This document shows, piece after piece, positions 15,920 to 22,516 of a DNA stretch of 22,516 bases (position 1 is its first letter; every line of letters starts with the position of its first letter). This stretch comes from JBBSQE01 sp038258095 (GTDB taxonomy: Bacteria; Actinomycetota; Thermoleophilia; Solirubrobacterales; 70-9): assembly GCA_038258095.1 (NCBI GenBank), contig JBBSQE010000019.1:1-22516 (forward strand), given 5' to 3'. The notes below the pieces were generated by a model. The model was not told the DNA's origin. It was given only the letters and a program-made list of their open reading frames with translations, and did not search any database. The translations under genes were made by a program, and so were the position numbers.

Positions 15920-18014
15920 CACGGTCGTTCAGATCGGCCCCTCCCCACCGCTCAGCGAGGGCAGCGGAGAGGATTCCGCAGACCTCCGCCGGCGCGGAAG
16001 CGCGTGCCGGCGCTCGGGTGTGCCGGTCGTCGAGAGCCGCAGGTCGCGTACCGCGGACCGAGCTGCTGAGAAACACCTCGTCGGCAGAGCGGAGCCGCTC
16101 GAGCGAGATCGCCTCCTCGAAGAATCCGATGCCCAGCTCGCCGATCATCTCGATCAGCGCCCTGCGAGTCGCGCCCGGAAGGATGCGGCCGTCGAGTGGC
16201 GGGGTGCGGATGGCGCCATCCTCCACGATCCAGACGTTCCCGGCTCCCGACTCGAGCACCGCGCCGTCGAGGTCGCAGATCAGTGCCTCGCGGCCCTTCG
16301 CGGCGATCGAGTCGACCAGGCGCCGGTCGGCCCACTTGTGGCGCCCGAGGCCGCCCGGGACCGTGATCGGCTCCAGGCGGACCGAAGCACGTGCGGGGCC
16401 GGTGGCAACGGATGAGGCTTCGACCCGGAGGGCGGGGGAACCGGGGCCCGGAATCAGCTCGATCCCCACACGGCTACGGCCCTCCCGGGGGGCGCAGCGG
16501 TCGATCTGCCGGGCGATCTCGGACTCCTCCAGCGACACTCCGTAGAGCGCGAGAGCGCTGTCCCTCATCCGGGCAATGTGACGCTCGGACTCGATCGCGA
16601 CGCCATCGATGACCAGCAACGTCTCGATGATCCCGAGCCCGGGATCCGGGCGCGGGGCACGGATGGGCATCGGGCCCGGATCGCAGCGCGAGGCGCCCGG
16701 CGGGGCGACGATGCGCGAGCCCGCGGCCCGGACCAGAGGCTCCGCCTTGGCGATCGCTTCCTCGTACTCGGCCGCCGAGTCGGAGTCGGCGACTATGCCG
16801 GCGCCCGCGCCGAGCCAGATTCGCCCGCCGACGATCTCGAAGGTCCTGATCGCGACGTTCATCTCCAGCCCCGCCAGGGGGCTCGCGAAGCCGATCGCCC
16901 CCGTGTAGACCTCGCGCCCCGTGCACTCGAGGGTCGAGATCACATCCTGGGCCTTGATCTTCGGCGCCCCGGTGACGGATCCGGGTGGGAACGTCGCGCG
17001 CAACAGCTCCCGGTCGGAGAGGCCGGGATACAGATCCCCCTCCACCTCCGAGACGAGGTGCCAGAGCCCCGGGTGCGCCTCGGGGCTCGTCGCCTCGGTG
17101 GCGCGCACGGAGCCGTAGCCGCAGACCCGGCCGAGATCGTTGCGGATGAGGTCGACGATCATCACGTTCTCGGCGCGGTCCTTCGCCGACGAGGCAAGCT
17201 TGCGGCTCTGCTCGAGAGCGCGCTCGGGGTCATCTGAGCGACGGATGGTCCCCTTGATCGGTGCGCTGCGGACCCTGCGGCCGCGACGGCGCAGGAAGAG
17301 CTCCGGCGAGAGGCTGACGATCTCCGCCTCCCCGATGTCGAAGTAGGCGCCGTAGGCGGGTCCGAGCTCCGCCGACGCCGCGGCGAACAGATCGATCCCG
17401 GCGCCGGTGAAGCCGGCCTCGAGCCGCAGGGCGAGGTTCGCCTGGTAGAGGTCCCCGGCCTCGATATAGGCCAGACAGGCCTCGACGGCGCGCCGGTAGC
17501 CAACCTCGCCGGGCGACGCGATGAAATCACCGCACCCGAACGCCTGAGGGGCCCGAGGGGAGGCCGCGAGCACTGCCCTGAGCCGCTCTTCTCGCCTCTC
17601 GAGCCGTTTGCGGTTCGACCCGTCGTCCAGCCCCTCGAACCACCACGCTCCGGCCGCGTCCCGGTGGAGCACGTGGTCGTAATGAGCGAGGCTCGAGATC
17701 GGCAGCGGGCGAGGCCGCGGTGGGGGCGGAAGCAGGCTCTCAACCGCCGCCCCGAGCCCGTAGGAGAGATGGCCGAACCACCCCCCTCCCACCGCGTCAT
17801 CGTCAGCTCCACCCGGCGCGCTCTCGGAAAACGGGGCGAACGGGTCCTCGTGATCCTCGACCCTGTGAGTCGGCTCCGAGCCCACGATCGCGCCCCCTCC
17901 CGCCCAGCGGCCCACCAGGGCAAATGGCCGGTTCTCGGCACGCAGGGCGAGCAGCACCTCCTGGGGGGTGAGGCCGGATTCGATCTGGGACCTGACGAGC
18001 GTCGCAGGAGGCAT
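15885..18014 (-). CDS. pabBC: fused aminodeoxychorismate synthase component I and aminodeoxychorismate lyase, 709 aa
   Basis: A PabB-PabC fusion for p-aminobenzoate, a folate precursor. Residues about 1-435 are the chorismate-binding PabB part: PIKGT (252-256) carries the lysine (K254) that distinguishes aminodeoxychorismate synthase from anthranilate synthase (PIAGT); IRNDLGRV (290-297), PPGSVTGAPK (343-352) and the final YEEAIAKAE are family hallmarks. Residues about 455-690 are a fold-type IV PLP enzyme: HKWADRR (559-565) with PLP-lysine K560, LESGAGNVW (587-595) and PLDGRILPGATRR (606-618). PabB needs glutamine-derived ammonia from PabA; no pabA is in this window. The start is ATG 18014 because the upstream extension to 18134 is low-complexity. 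The C-terminal tail (about residues 699-709) is encoded by a perfect palindrome and is unlikely to be part of the fold. Confidence 0.94.
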   Translation of the reverse strand: MPPATLVRSQIESGLTPQEVLLALRAENRPFALVGRWAGGGAIVGSEPTHRVEDHEDPFAPFSESAPGGADDDAVGGGWFGHLSYGLGAAVESLLPPPPRPRPLPISSLAHYDHVLHRDAAGAWWFEGLDDGSNRKRLERREERLRAVLAASPRAPQAFGCGDFIASPGEVGYRRAVEACLAYIEAGDLYQANLALRLEAGFTGAGIDLFAAASAELGPAYGAYFDIGEAEIVSLSPELFLRRRGRRVRSAPIKGTIRRSDDPERALEQSRKLASSAKDRAENVMIVDLIRNDLGRVCGYGSVRATEATSPEAHPGLWHLVSEVEGDLYPGLSDRELLRATFPPGSVTGAPKIKAQDVISTLECTGREVYTGAIGFASPLAGLEMNVAIRTFEIVGGRIWLGAGAGIVADSDSAAEYEEAIAKAEPLVRAAGSRIVAPPGASRCDPGPMPIRAPRPDPGLGIIETLLVIDGVAIESERHIARMRDSALALYGVSLEESEIARQIDRCAPREGRSRVGIELIPGPGSPALRVEASSVATGPARASVRLEPITVPGGLGRHKWADRRLVDSIAAKGREALICDLDGAVLESGAGNVWIVEDGAIRTPPLDGRILPGATRRALIEMIGELGIGFFEEAISLERLRSADEVFLSSSVRGTRPAALDDRHTRAPARASAPAEVCGILSAALAERWGGADLNDRGHITHQRWWVM

Positions 18015-18128
18015 GGCTCTCGATGATGGTGGATCGGGTACGGGGTTGGGTGCGGGTCGTGCCCGGGGCGAGATCGGACTGCCGGGGCCTTGTCGTGTTG
18101 CCGAAAACCCAACCACAGGAGATGGCGA

Positions 18129-18554
18129 ATGCACGATCCGACGCCCACGCCCCCGCCCACGCCCTTCGCACCCGTCGATCCGCTCGGTCGCGAGATCCAG
18201 TCGGTCCTCGAGGCGATCCGGCCGAAGAGCGCCGAGCCGACGAGCCCGATCTACCGCGGCTACGCGCTCTCAGCGTCCGAGGCCTACCTGCACCTCTCGC
18301 GCGAGCGCAGCTCCGAGGCGGAGGTCCGGGTCCGCAAGCACGGCAGGGGCGACGGATGCCACTGGTGGCTCGAGGATCCCCGCGGGCGGATCGTCGATCT
18401 GACCCTGAATGCGGCCGACCGACGGGCGATCAAGGAGGACCCGAGCCTGCGATTCCCATACGAGGATGGGATCGGCGCGATGTTCCGCACCGGCCCGCAC
18501 AAGCCCTCGAAGCGGGCGGCGGCGATCATCACGCTGGTTCGAGCTCGGGAGTAG
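18129..18554 (+). CDS. uncharacterised 141-aa protein, phage-protein-like C-terminus
   Basis: Function unknown. A Pro/Thr-rich start (MHDPTPTPPPTP) is followed by a helix (about 20-32) and a conserved-looking C-terminal region: CHWWLEDPRGRIVDLTLNA (77-95), FPYEDGIGAMFR (109-120) and PSKRAAAII (126-134). I recall small uncharacterised proteins, many in phages, with the order HWW..D..G.I.D.T..., PY..G.G..F and PSKRA; this is memory and untested. AGGAG ending 8 nt before ATG 18129 is a good Shine-Dalgarno and fixes the start against an in-frame start at 18090. It is divergent from pabBC (114 bp apart) and its last 26 nt overlap, tail to tail, the end of the MFS gene. No integrase or other phage gene is near. 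Confidence 0.75.
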   Translation: MHDPTPTPPPTPFAPVDPLGREIQSVLEAIRPKSAEPTSPIYRGYALSASEAYLHLSRERSSEAEVRVRKHGRGDGCHWWLEDPRGRIVDLTLNAADRRAIKEDPSLRFPYEDGIGAMFRTGPHKPSKRAAAIITLVRARE

Positions 18555-20028
18555 CGCCCTCCGGTGCCGCGGGCCGGGGCGGGATCATCGACCGGGCGGC
18601 GATTGCGCCGAGGACGCAGATGGCGGCGCCCGCGAGGAAGGCGAGCTGGTAGCCGTCGGTCTGTGCGACGACCCTCGACGTGCCGGCGGCGACCTCGGAG
18701 TTCGTGTGGGAGACGGCGAGGGTGCTCAGCGCGGCCAGGCCCAGTGCCCCTCCCACCAGGCGGGAGGTATTCACGAGGCCGGAGGCGAGCCCGCTCTCGG
18801 CCCTCGGCACACCCTGGACCGCGGCGATCGTCACCGGGACCATCGACATGCCGAGCCCCGTCGCGGCGAGAATGCCGCCCGGGAGCACATGGGTCGCGTA
18901 GCCGCCCGAGTCCTCGATGCTCGACAGCACCCCGAGGCCGAGGGCGGCGAGCAGCATCCCGGCCGTAAGCACCGGGCGCACGCCGAAACGAGCTACGAGC
19001 CTGGGCGCCATCGTCGAAGCGCCGACGATGCAGAGCGTCATCGGAAGGAAATCCAAGCCCGTCTCAAGCGCGCTGTGGCCGAGCACCTGCTGGAGGTAGA
19101 GCGAGAGGAAGAACCACATCGCGAACAGGGCCGAGCCGAGCAGGAGGATCACGACGTTGGCCGCTCGCAGGGCGGGGCGGGCGAAGATGCCGAGGGGCAT
19201 CAGAGGGCGCTTGGCCACGCCGCCCTCGATGACTACGAAGGCCGCGAGGAGCAGGACTCCCACAGCGAGCGGGCCGAGGACCTCGGGCGAGCGCCAACCG
19301 AGCGCGTCGGTGCGGACGACGCCGTAGACGATCGCCGTGAGGCCGGCGGTGACGGTGACCGCGCCGGCGGCGTCGAAATGCCCGCCGGTGTCCGCTGCGC
19401 CATCAGCGGGGATCAGCCCACGGCCGACACCGAAGACGAAGAGGGCGATCGGCACGTTGACGACGAAGATCGCCTCCCAGCCGAATGCCTGCGTGAGGAT
19501 GCCGCCGAGCAGGACCCCGGAGGTCCCTCCGAGCCCGGCCATCGCGCTCCAGATGCCGAGGGCGCGGTTGCGCTCCTTGCCCTCAGCGAAGGACACGGTG
19601 AGGATGGCCAGGCTCGCCGGGGAGATCACCGCGGCGCCGAGACCCTGGAGGGCCCGCCCACCGAGCAACAAGCCCTGCGTGGGGGCGAGCGCACAGACCA
19701 GCGACGCGATCGCGAAGGCCGCGCTTCCGGCGAGGAAGACGCGCTTGCGTCCGAGGAGATCCGCGGCACGGCCCCCGAGCATCAGGAAGCCGGCGAAGGT
19801 GAGGGTGTAGGCGTTCACGACCCACTGCAAACCGGTGCCGGAGAAGTCGAGGCCGTCACGAATGGAGGGCAGGGCGACGTTGACGATCGAGACATCGAGG
19901 ATGACCATGAACTGCGCGAGGCAGATCAGGACGAGAAGGGCATTCGAGCCACGCCCCGCCTCCGCGTCTTCCGGAGGCTGGGCCTCAGCCGGCGCGATCT
20001 CGCGTTCGGTGACCTCCTCTTCGAGCAT
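18529..20028 (-). CDS. MFS transporter, DHA2 (14-helix drug/proton antiporter) family, 499 aa
   Basis: A major facilitator of the DHA2/EmrB-QacA type, likely a proton-driven exporter in the cytoplasmic membrane. An acidic cytoplasmic N-terminus (MLEEEVTERE) precedes helix 1, LDVSIVNVALPS (motif D1, 44-55), the motif A loop GGRAADLLGRKRVF (85-98) and a motif C-like segment GGTSGVLLGGIL with W in GWEAIFVVNVP. The hydrophobic pattern fits 14 helices and the length is usual for DHA2. The substrate is not predictable. ATG 20028 is preceded by TAGCTT 6 nt upstream and lacks a Shine-Dalgarno. It is divergent from the metallo-beta-lactamase-fold gene (76 bp between starts); a transporter beside a hydrolase is a common arrangement in detoxification, but this is only suggestive. 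Confidence 0.95.
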   Translation of the reverse strand: MLEEEVTEREIAPAEAQPPEDAEAGRGSNALLVLICLAQFMVILDVSIVNVALPSIRDGLDFSGTGLQWVVNAYTLTFAGFLMLGGRAADLLGRKRVFLAGSAAFAIASLVCALAPTQGLLLGGRALQGLGAAVISPASLAILTVSFAEGKERNRALGIWSAMAGLGGTSGVLLGGILTQAFGWEAIFVVNVPIALFVFGVGRGLIPADGAADTGGHFDAAGAVTVTAGLTAIVYGVVRTDALGWRSPEVLGPLAVGVLLLAAFVVIEGGVAKRPLMPLGIFARPALRAANVVILLLGSALFAMWFFLSLYLQQVLGHSALETGLDFLPMTLCIVGASTMAPRLVARFGVRPVLTAGMLLAALGLGVLSSIEDSGGYATHVLPGGILAATGLGMSMVPVTIAAVQGVPRAESGLASGLVNTSRLVGGALGLAALSTLAVSHTNSEVAAGTSRVVAQTDGYQLAFLAGAAICVLGAIAARSMIPPRPAAPEGATPELEPA

Positions 20029-20034
20029 CGCCCG

Positions 20035-20040
20035 AAGCTA
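20035..20040 (-). promoter_or_regulatory. candidate -10 box TAGCTT of the MFS gene
   Basis: On the minus strand TAGCTT lies 6 nt before the ATG at 20028. The short spacing predicts a leaderless mRNA. It faces away from the box of the divergent gene at 20092-20097. Confidence 0.45.
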
Positions 20041-20091
20041 CAGAACCGGATCGGCGGGCATCCGTGCGTCCCCGCACACAGGCGAGAGGCA

Positions 20092-20097
20092 TAGACT
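20092..20097 (+). promoter_or_regulatory. candidate -10 box TAGACT of the MBL-fold gene
   Basis: TAGACT lies 7 nt before the GTG at 20105, with no Shine-Dalgarno between. It supports GTG 20105 as the start over longer in-frame extensions that run into the MFS gene. Confidence 0.45.
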
Positions 20098-20104
20098 CGG
20101 ACGA

Positions 20105-20914
20105 GTGAAGGTCCACCACCTCAACTGCGCGACGATGTGTCCGCGAGGCGGTCGGTTGATGGGCGGAGAAGGCGGTCCGCTGACGCCGAGCCCGATCGTC
20201 GCCCACTGCCTCCTGATCGAGGCGGGCGGGGAGCTCGTTCTCGTGGACACCGGCCTCGGTACGGAGGACATCACCGATCCCAAGCGCACGGGACAGCCGT
20301 TTCGCGGGGTGGTCAGGCCGAAGTTCGATCCCTCGGAGACGGCGATCCGCCACGTGGAGGGCCTCGGGTTCGGCACCGGGGACGTGACCCACGTGATCGT
20401 CACCCACCTCGACGTCGACCACGCCGGGGGCCTGGGTGACTTCCCGAAGGCCGAGGTGCATGTGTCCGCGCCGGAGCTCGAGATGGCGCTCCACCCGAAG
20501 ATGACCGAGCGCCTGCGCTACATCTCCGAGCAGTGGGCACACGGCCCGAGCTGGGTCTCCCACGACGCGGGCGGAGACGACTGGTTCGGGTTCGAGAGCG
20601 TGCGGATCCTGGAGGGGCTTGGCGAGGAGATCGTGCTCGTGCCGCTCTCCGGACACTCCGCGGGAAGCGTCGGCGTTGCGTTCAAGGAACCATCGGGCTG
20701 GTCGATGCACTGCGGCGACGCCTACTTTCACCACGGCGACATCGAGTCACCCAAGTCGAGCCCGGCGTTCCTGCGGGCATTCCAGTCGATCGTCCAGTAC
20801 GACGGGAAGGCGCGCCACCGAAACCAGGATCGCCTCCGCGAGCTGAAGAAGGCCCATGGCGACGAGGTCAGGCTCTTCTGCTCGCATGACCCGGCGGAGT
20901 TCGCGGCGAGCTGA
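20105..20914 (+). CDS. metallo-beta-lactamase-fold hydrolase (lactonase-like), 269 aa
   Basis: A two-zinc MBL-fold hydrolase. The metal motif HLDVDH (101-106: H101, D103, D105, H106) is joined by H184 (SGHSAGS), D205 (CGDAYF) and H261 (SHDPAEF), so all ligands are present. The HxDxDH form of the first motif and the overall layout (VDTGLG near 48-53, THLDVDHAGG, GHSAGSVG) resemble N-acyl-homoserine lactonase and related lactonases, but quorum-quenching activity cannot be claimed from sequence. No signal peptide; cytoplasmic. Start GTG 20105 (MKVHHLNCATMCP) matches the usual first strand of this subfamily. It is divergent from the MFS exporter and is followed within 2 nt by a hairpin terminator. 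Confidence 0.92.
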   Translation: MKVHHLNCATMCPRGGRLMGGEGGPLTPSPIVAHCLLIEAGGELVLVDTGLGTEDITDPKRTGQPFRGVVRPKFDPSETAIRHVEGLGFGTGDVTHVIVTHLDVDHAGGLGDFPKAEVHVSAPELEMALHPKMTERLRYISEQWAHGPSWVSHDAGGDDWFGFESVRILEGLGEEIVLVPLSGHSAGSVGVAFKEPSGWSMHCGDAYFHHGDIESPKSSPAFLRAFQSIVQYDGKARHRNQDRLRELKKAHGDEVRLFCSHDPAEFAAS

Positions 20915-20915
20915 A

Positions 20916-20932
20916 CGGCGCGTCAGGCGCCG
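20916..20932 (+). terminator. hairpin terminator after the MBL-fold gene
   Basis: CGGCGC (20916-20921) and GCGCCG (20927-20932) form a 6-bp GC-only stem with a GTCAG loop directly after the TGA stop. There is no T run. Because the TetR gene converges from the other side (stop at 20967), it could serve both genes. Confidence 0.45.
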
Positions 20933-20966
20933 AAACCGGCGCAGCCTCGAAGACTGAAGGCGGGGC

Positions 20967-21569
20967 TCACGTCCCCGGGTGCCGCGACAGAAGGCCGGCC
21001 CAAACCCGGGTCATCGAGTCGACGATCGCCGCCCTCGAGATGTCGGGGTCGTCGATCCACCAGAGGACCAGACCAGCCATGCCCATGCTCAGCATCTCCC
21101 CGAGCGGCTCGTGCTCGCGACCGGGAATCGGGACCTGGCGCAGCTCCCCGATCAACTCCGCCAGAACGGTTCGAGCCCGCGAATGCACCTCCGCCCGGAC
21201 CGCCCCGACGGCCGGTCCGCCGCCGCTGTCGCGAAAGAGCATCCGCCAGGCGTAGGCGTGGGTCTCGACGTATCCGAACCAGGCGTCGAGGACAGTCCGC
21301 AGCCGCTCCTCCATCGAGCCGTCGTCGGGGACGACCATCGCAAAGCTGTCGAAGTCGGTCCCGTGGCGCGCGAGGACCGCGATATAGAGGTCCTGCTTGG
21401 AGCCGAAGTGGCGGTAAAGGATCGGCTTCGTCACTCCGACCTCCTCGGCGATGCGATCGAGGCGAACCGAGTCGTAGCCCGCCTCACCGAAAAGCCGCTC
21501 CGCGGCATCGATGATCTGCGCCCGCCGCTCATCGGCCGGCATCCGCCGCTTGACCTCCACCTCCACCAT
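20967..21569 (-). CDS. TetR/AcrR-family transcriptional regulator, 200 aa
   Basis: An N-terminal TetR helix-turn-helix (about 15-62) with the typical AQIIDAAERLFGEAGYDS, IAEEVGVTKPILYRHF (40-55) and GSKQDLY segments is followed by a ligand-binding domain with a C-terminal WWIDDP region. Such proteins repress nearby genes and release DNA on binding a small molecule; the ligand is unknown. The start is uncertain: ATG 21569 has no Shine-Dalgarno, whereas ATG 21542 (MPADERR, residue 10) has GGAGGT about 10 nt upstream, inside the first codons. It diverges from the cupin gene; two palindromes in the short gap (21572-21594) are likely operators, which implies control of itself and the cupin gene. 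Confidence 0.93.
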   Translation of the reverse strand: MVEVEVKRRMPADERRAQIIDAAERLFGEAGYDSVRLDRIAEEVGVTKPILYRHFGSKQDLYIAVLARHGTDFDSFAMVVPDDGSMEERLRTVLDAWFGYVETHAYAWRMLFRDSGGGPAVGAVRAEVHSRARTVLAELIGELRQVPIPGREHEPLGEMLSMGMAGLVLWWIDDPDISRAAIVDSMTRVWAGLLSRHPGT

Positions 21570-21571
21570 GG

Positions 21572-21594
21572 GTTACCAAAGAGTAACTTAAGTT
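21572..21594. promoter_or_regulatory. candidate TetR operator: two overlapping dyads
   Basis: GTTAC (21572-21576) and GTAAC (21583-21587) form a perfect 5-bp dyad around 6 nt; it starts 2 bp from the TetR ATG. Overlapping it, AACTTAAGTT (21585-21594) is an exact 10-bp palindrome, extended on both sides by AG/CT with one mismatch. AT-rich dyads at this place are typical of autoregulating TetR proteins. A TACGGT at 21597-21602 may be the -10 box of the cupin gene, so binding would block both directions. Confidence 0.6.
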
Positions 21595-21630
21595 GCTACG
21601 GTCTTGCGGACACCGAACCAGGAGGCCCCC

Positions 21631-22164
21631 GTGGCAACAGAGACCGAGCACGTGACCGAGGCGAAGGGCAACCGGGTCAACGACCCGATCCATCGCGTCT
21701 CATACACCTTCGAGCCCGACGGCGACGACCTCTGGGTCCACACGTGGCTACAGGACGGCGGCCACCTCCCCGAGCATTTCCACCCCGTTTGCGTCGAGTA
21801 CTGGGAGGTCCTCGAGGGTTCGATCCGGATCAAGCTCGATGGCACCTGGCGCGACCTGAGGCCGGCCGACGGCCCCGTCGAGGTCGCGCGGAACTTGCGC
21901 CACGAGCTGAAGAACGAAAGCGGCAGCGAGGCGAAGCTGCGGACCCACGTCCAGCCCGCCGGTCGCCTGGCCGAGTTCCTCACCGAAAGCGCCCACGCGG
22001 CAAACGAGGGGCTCTACAACGCCCGCAACCTGCCGACGAGCTGGCACGGGGCGGTCTGGCTCTCCGCCTTCGCGCTCGACCACAGGGATGAGACCGTGAT
22101 GACCTCGCCGCCACCAGCCGTCCAGAGAGTCCTGCTGCCGTTGATGGCGCGGTTCAAGAAGTAG
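21631..22164 (+). CDS. cupin-domain protein, 177 aa
   Basis: A single small-barrel cupin. Motif 1 is exact: H49-F-H51-x4-E56-x6-G63 (HFHPVCVEYWEVLEG), and motif 2 gives H91-x3-N95 (HELKN), so the four usual metal ligands H49, H51, E56 and H91 are present. About 70 C-terminal residues (LTESAHAANEGLYNARNLP onward) follow the barrel and may be helical. The family includes dioxygenases, isomerases and sensors; the reaction is not predictable. I place the start at GTG 21631, because AGGAGG (21620-21625) is 5 nt upstream; an in-frame TTG at 21604 would place the start ahead of that site. It is divergent from the TetR gene, probably its target, and is the only gene in its unit; the terminator of ssrA follows. 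Confidence 0.88.
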   Translation: MATETEHVTEAKGNRVNDPIHRVSYTFEPDGDDLWVHTWLQDGGHLPEHFHPVCVEYWEVLEGSIRIKLDGTWRDLRPADGPVEVARNLRHELKNESGSEAKLRTHVQPAGRLAEFLTESAHAANEGLYNARNLPTSWHGAVWLSAFALDHRDETVMTSPPPAVQRVLLPLMARFKK

Positions 22165-22172
22165 GTGAAGAA

Positions 22173-22205
22173 AGAGGCACCGCCGGGACTCCCAACGGTG
22201 CCTCT
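22173..22205 (-). terminator. strong terminator of ssrA (tmRNA)
   Basis: AGAGGCACCG (22173-22182) and CGGTGCCTCT (22196-22205) form a perfect 10-bp stem around 13 nt. On the minus strand it starts 5 nt after the mature tmRNA end and is followed by TTTCTTC, a T-rich tract. It can also stop transcripts of the cupin gene coming from the other side, although no T tract follows in that direction. Confidence 0.88.
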
Positions 22206-22210
22206 GAATA

Positions 22211-22516
22211 TGGAGGTGCGGAGAGTTGAACTCCGGTCCTCGGCCGCGTAACGACCGGCGTCTACAGGTATAGCCGACTCTTTATTCTCGCTTCCCGGGG
22301 TCCGAGCCGGCGGGCACTGCGGGGAGCAAAGCCCTCTTTGCTGTCCCCTGGCTGACGGGGCGATCCGCCTGGGTGAGCCCGCTGTTGAAGCCGGTGCCCC
22401 GTCCCGCGGGCGGGGACGGACCGACTCTCATCGTCTTAGCTCTTAACTAAGCGGCGAGGGCGAACTCATGGTCCGCACGTATTGGTTGGTGCTGGGGTTT
22501 TACGAGGCCTCCAGCA
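22211..22516 (-). ncRNA. ssrA: tmRNA (transfer-messenger RNA), 3' part; 5' end outside window
   Basis: The RNA that rescues stalled ribosomes and tags the unfinished protein for degradation, with SmpB. The 3' end is a tRNA-like half: T stem CGGAG and CTCCG around the loop TTCAACT, then the acceptor strand CACCTCC and discriminator A at 22211; CCA is not encoded. Upstream lie GC-rich inverted repeats fitting the pseudoknots (for example around 22400-22425). The tag frame is at 22447-22476 and ends in codons for ALAA and a TAG stop. Before it is GTAAAA, also found before the tag in other tmRNAs. The 5' acceptor strand (expected to start GGAGGTG) and D-like arm lie beyond 22516, so the gene is cut by the window edge. 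It is one-piece in the part seen. Confidence 0.93.
22447..22476 (-). other. tmRNA proteolysis-tag reading frame, predicted tag (A)ADHEFALAA
   Basis: Reading minus strand from 22476: GCG GAC CAT GAG TTC GCC CTC GCC GCT TAG, giving ADHEFALAA after the tRNA-like alanine. GCG is the most likely resume codon because it encodes Ala, as in most tmRNAs, and an A stands four bases before it as in E. coli. The frame is open further upstream, so a longer tag is formally possible. The ALAA end is the classical ClpXP/ClpAP signal. Confidence 0.75.

Noticed and set aside
18409..20094. 561-codon plus-strand frame opposite the MFS gene
   Set aside because: Composed of Glu/Arg/Gly/Asp-rich low-complexity sequence, as expected antisense to a hydrophobic protein; the minus-strand transporter is clear.
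22211..22516. A split or permuted tmRNA, or a standalone tRNA
   Set aside because: The tag frame and the tRNA-like 3' half are in normal order on one strand; no anticodon arm is present, and the missing 5' part is simply beyond the window.

Overview
The window is high-GC bacterial DNA, most likely from an actinobacterium (Actinomycetota). My best guess at class level is Thermoleophilia, judged only from protein style, the many TANNNT boxes 6-8 nt upstream of start codons, and gene content; no 16S or marker-gene comparison was possible. Coding density is high and no gene-free stretch exceeds about 260 bases (the longest are 2026-2284 and 15681-15884, both with hairpins). One hand-counted 60-base line near 421 is 58% G+C and one near 9901 is 72%, so the first ~2.1 kb looks like a lower-GC, accessory segment.

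Layout. 1-2.1 kb: an uncharacterised 293-aa protein, a 42-aa microprotein reading the other way, and an IS1595/ISXO2-type transposase whose 3' end overlaps the microprotein gene. 2.2-6.0 kb: an RDD-family membrane protein with a repetitive N-terminal region, a six-helix GGDEF diguanylate cyclase, then a divergent pair of a short-chain dehydrogenase and an MpaB/DUF2236-family putative oxygenase. 6.0-8.5 kb (minus strand): a complete polar amino acid ABC importer (lipoprotein binding protein, permease, ATPase). 8.6-14.7 kb (plus strand): gltB and gltD, both subunits of glutamate synthase. 14.8-15.7 kb: an SMP-30/gluconolactonase-like protein. 15.9-18.0 kb (minus): a PabB-PabC fusion for p-aminobenzoate synthesis, whose last codons and stop lie inside a perfect 36-bp palindrome. 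18.1-20.9 kb: a small uncharacterised protein with a C-terminal pattern I associate with phage proteins, a 14-helix MFS (DHA2) transporter, and a divergent metallo-beta-lactamase-fold hydrolase. 20.97-22.2 kb: a TetR regulator divergent from a cupin protein, with stacked palindromes between them. 22.2 kb to the edge: the 3' part of tmRNA (ssrA, minus strand) including its tag-coding frame and a strong terminator.

How it fits together. The clearest functional block is nitrogen assimilation: glutamate synthase sits back to back with an amino acid importer over a ~110-bp shared promoter region. PabBC draws on chorismate and (through an absent PabA) glutamine. The rest is typical chromosomal material with local divergent pairs. 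The most general pattern is regulatory: at least seven genes have a TANNNT box 6-8 nt before an ATG or GTG and no good Shine-Dalgarno, as expected for leaderless mRNAs, whereas other genes here carry clear Shine-Dalgarno sites. I found no defence system, CRISPR array, prophage block or other plainly novel multi-gene system; the most unexplained elements are the 36-bp palindrome, the 293-aa/42-aa accessory genes and the repetitive N-terminus of the RDD protein.
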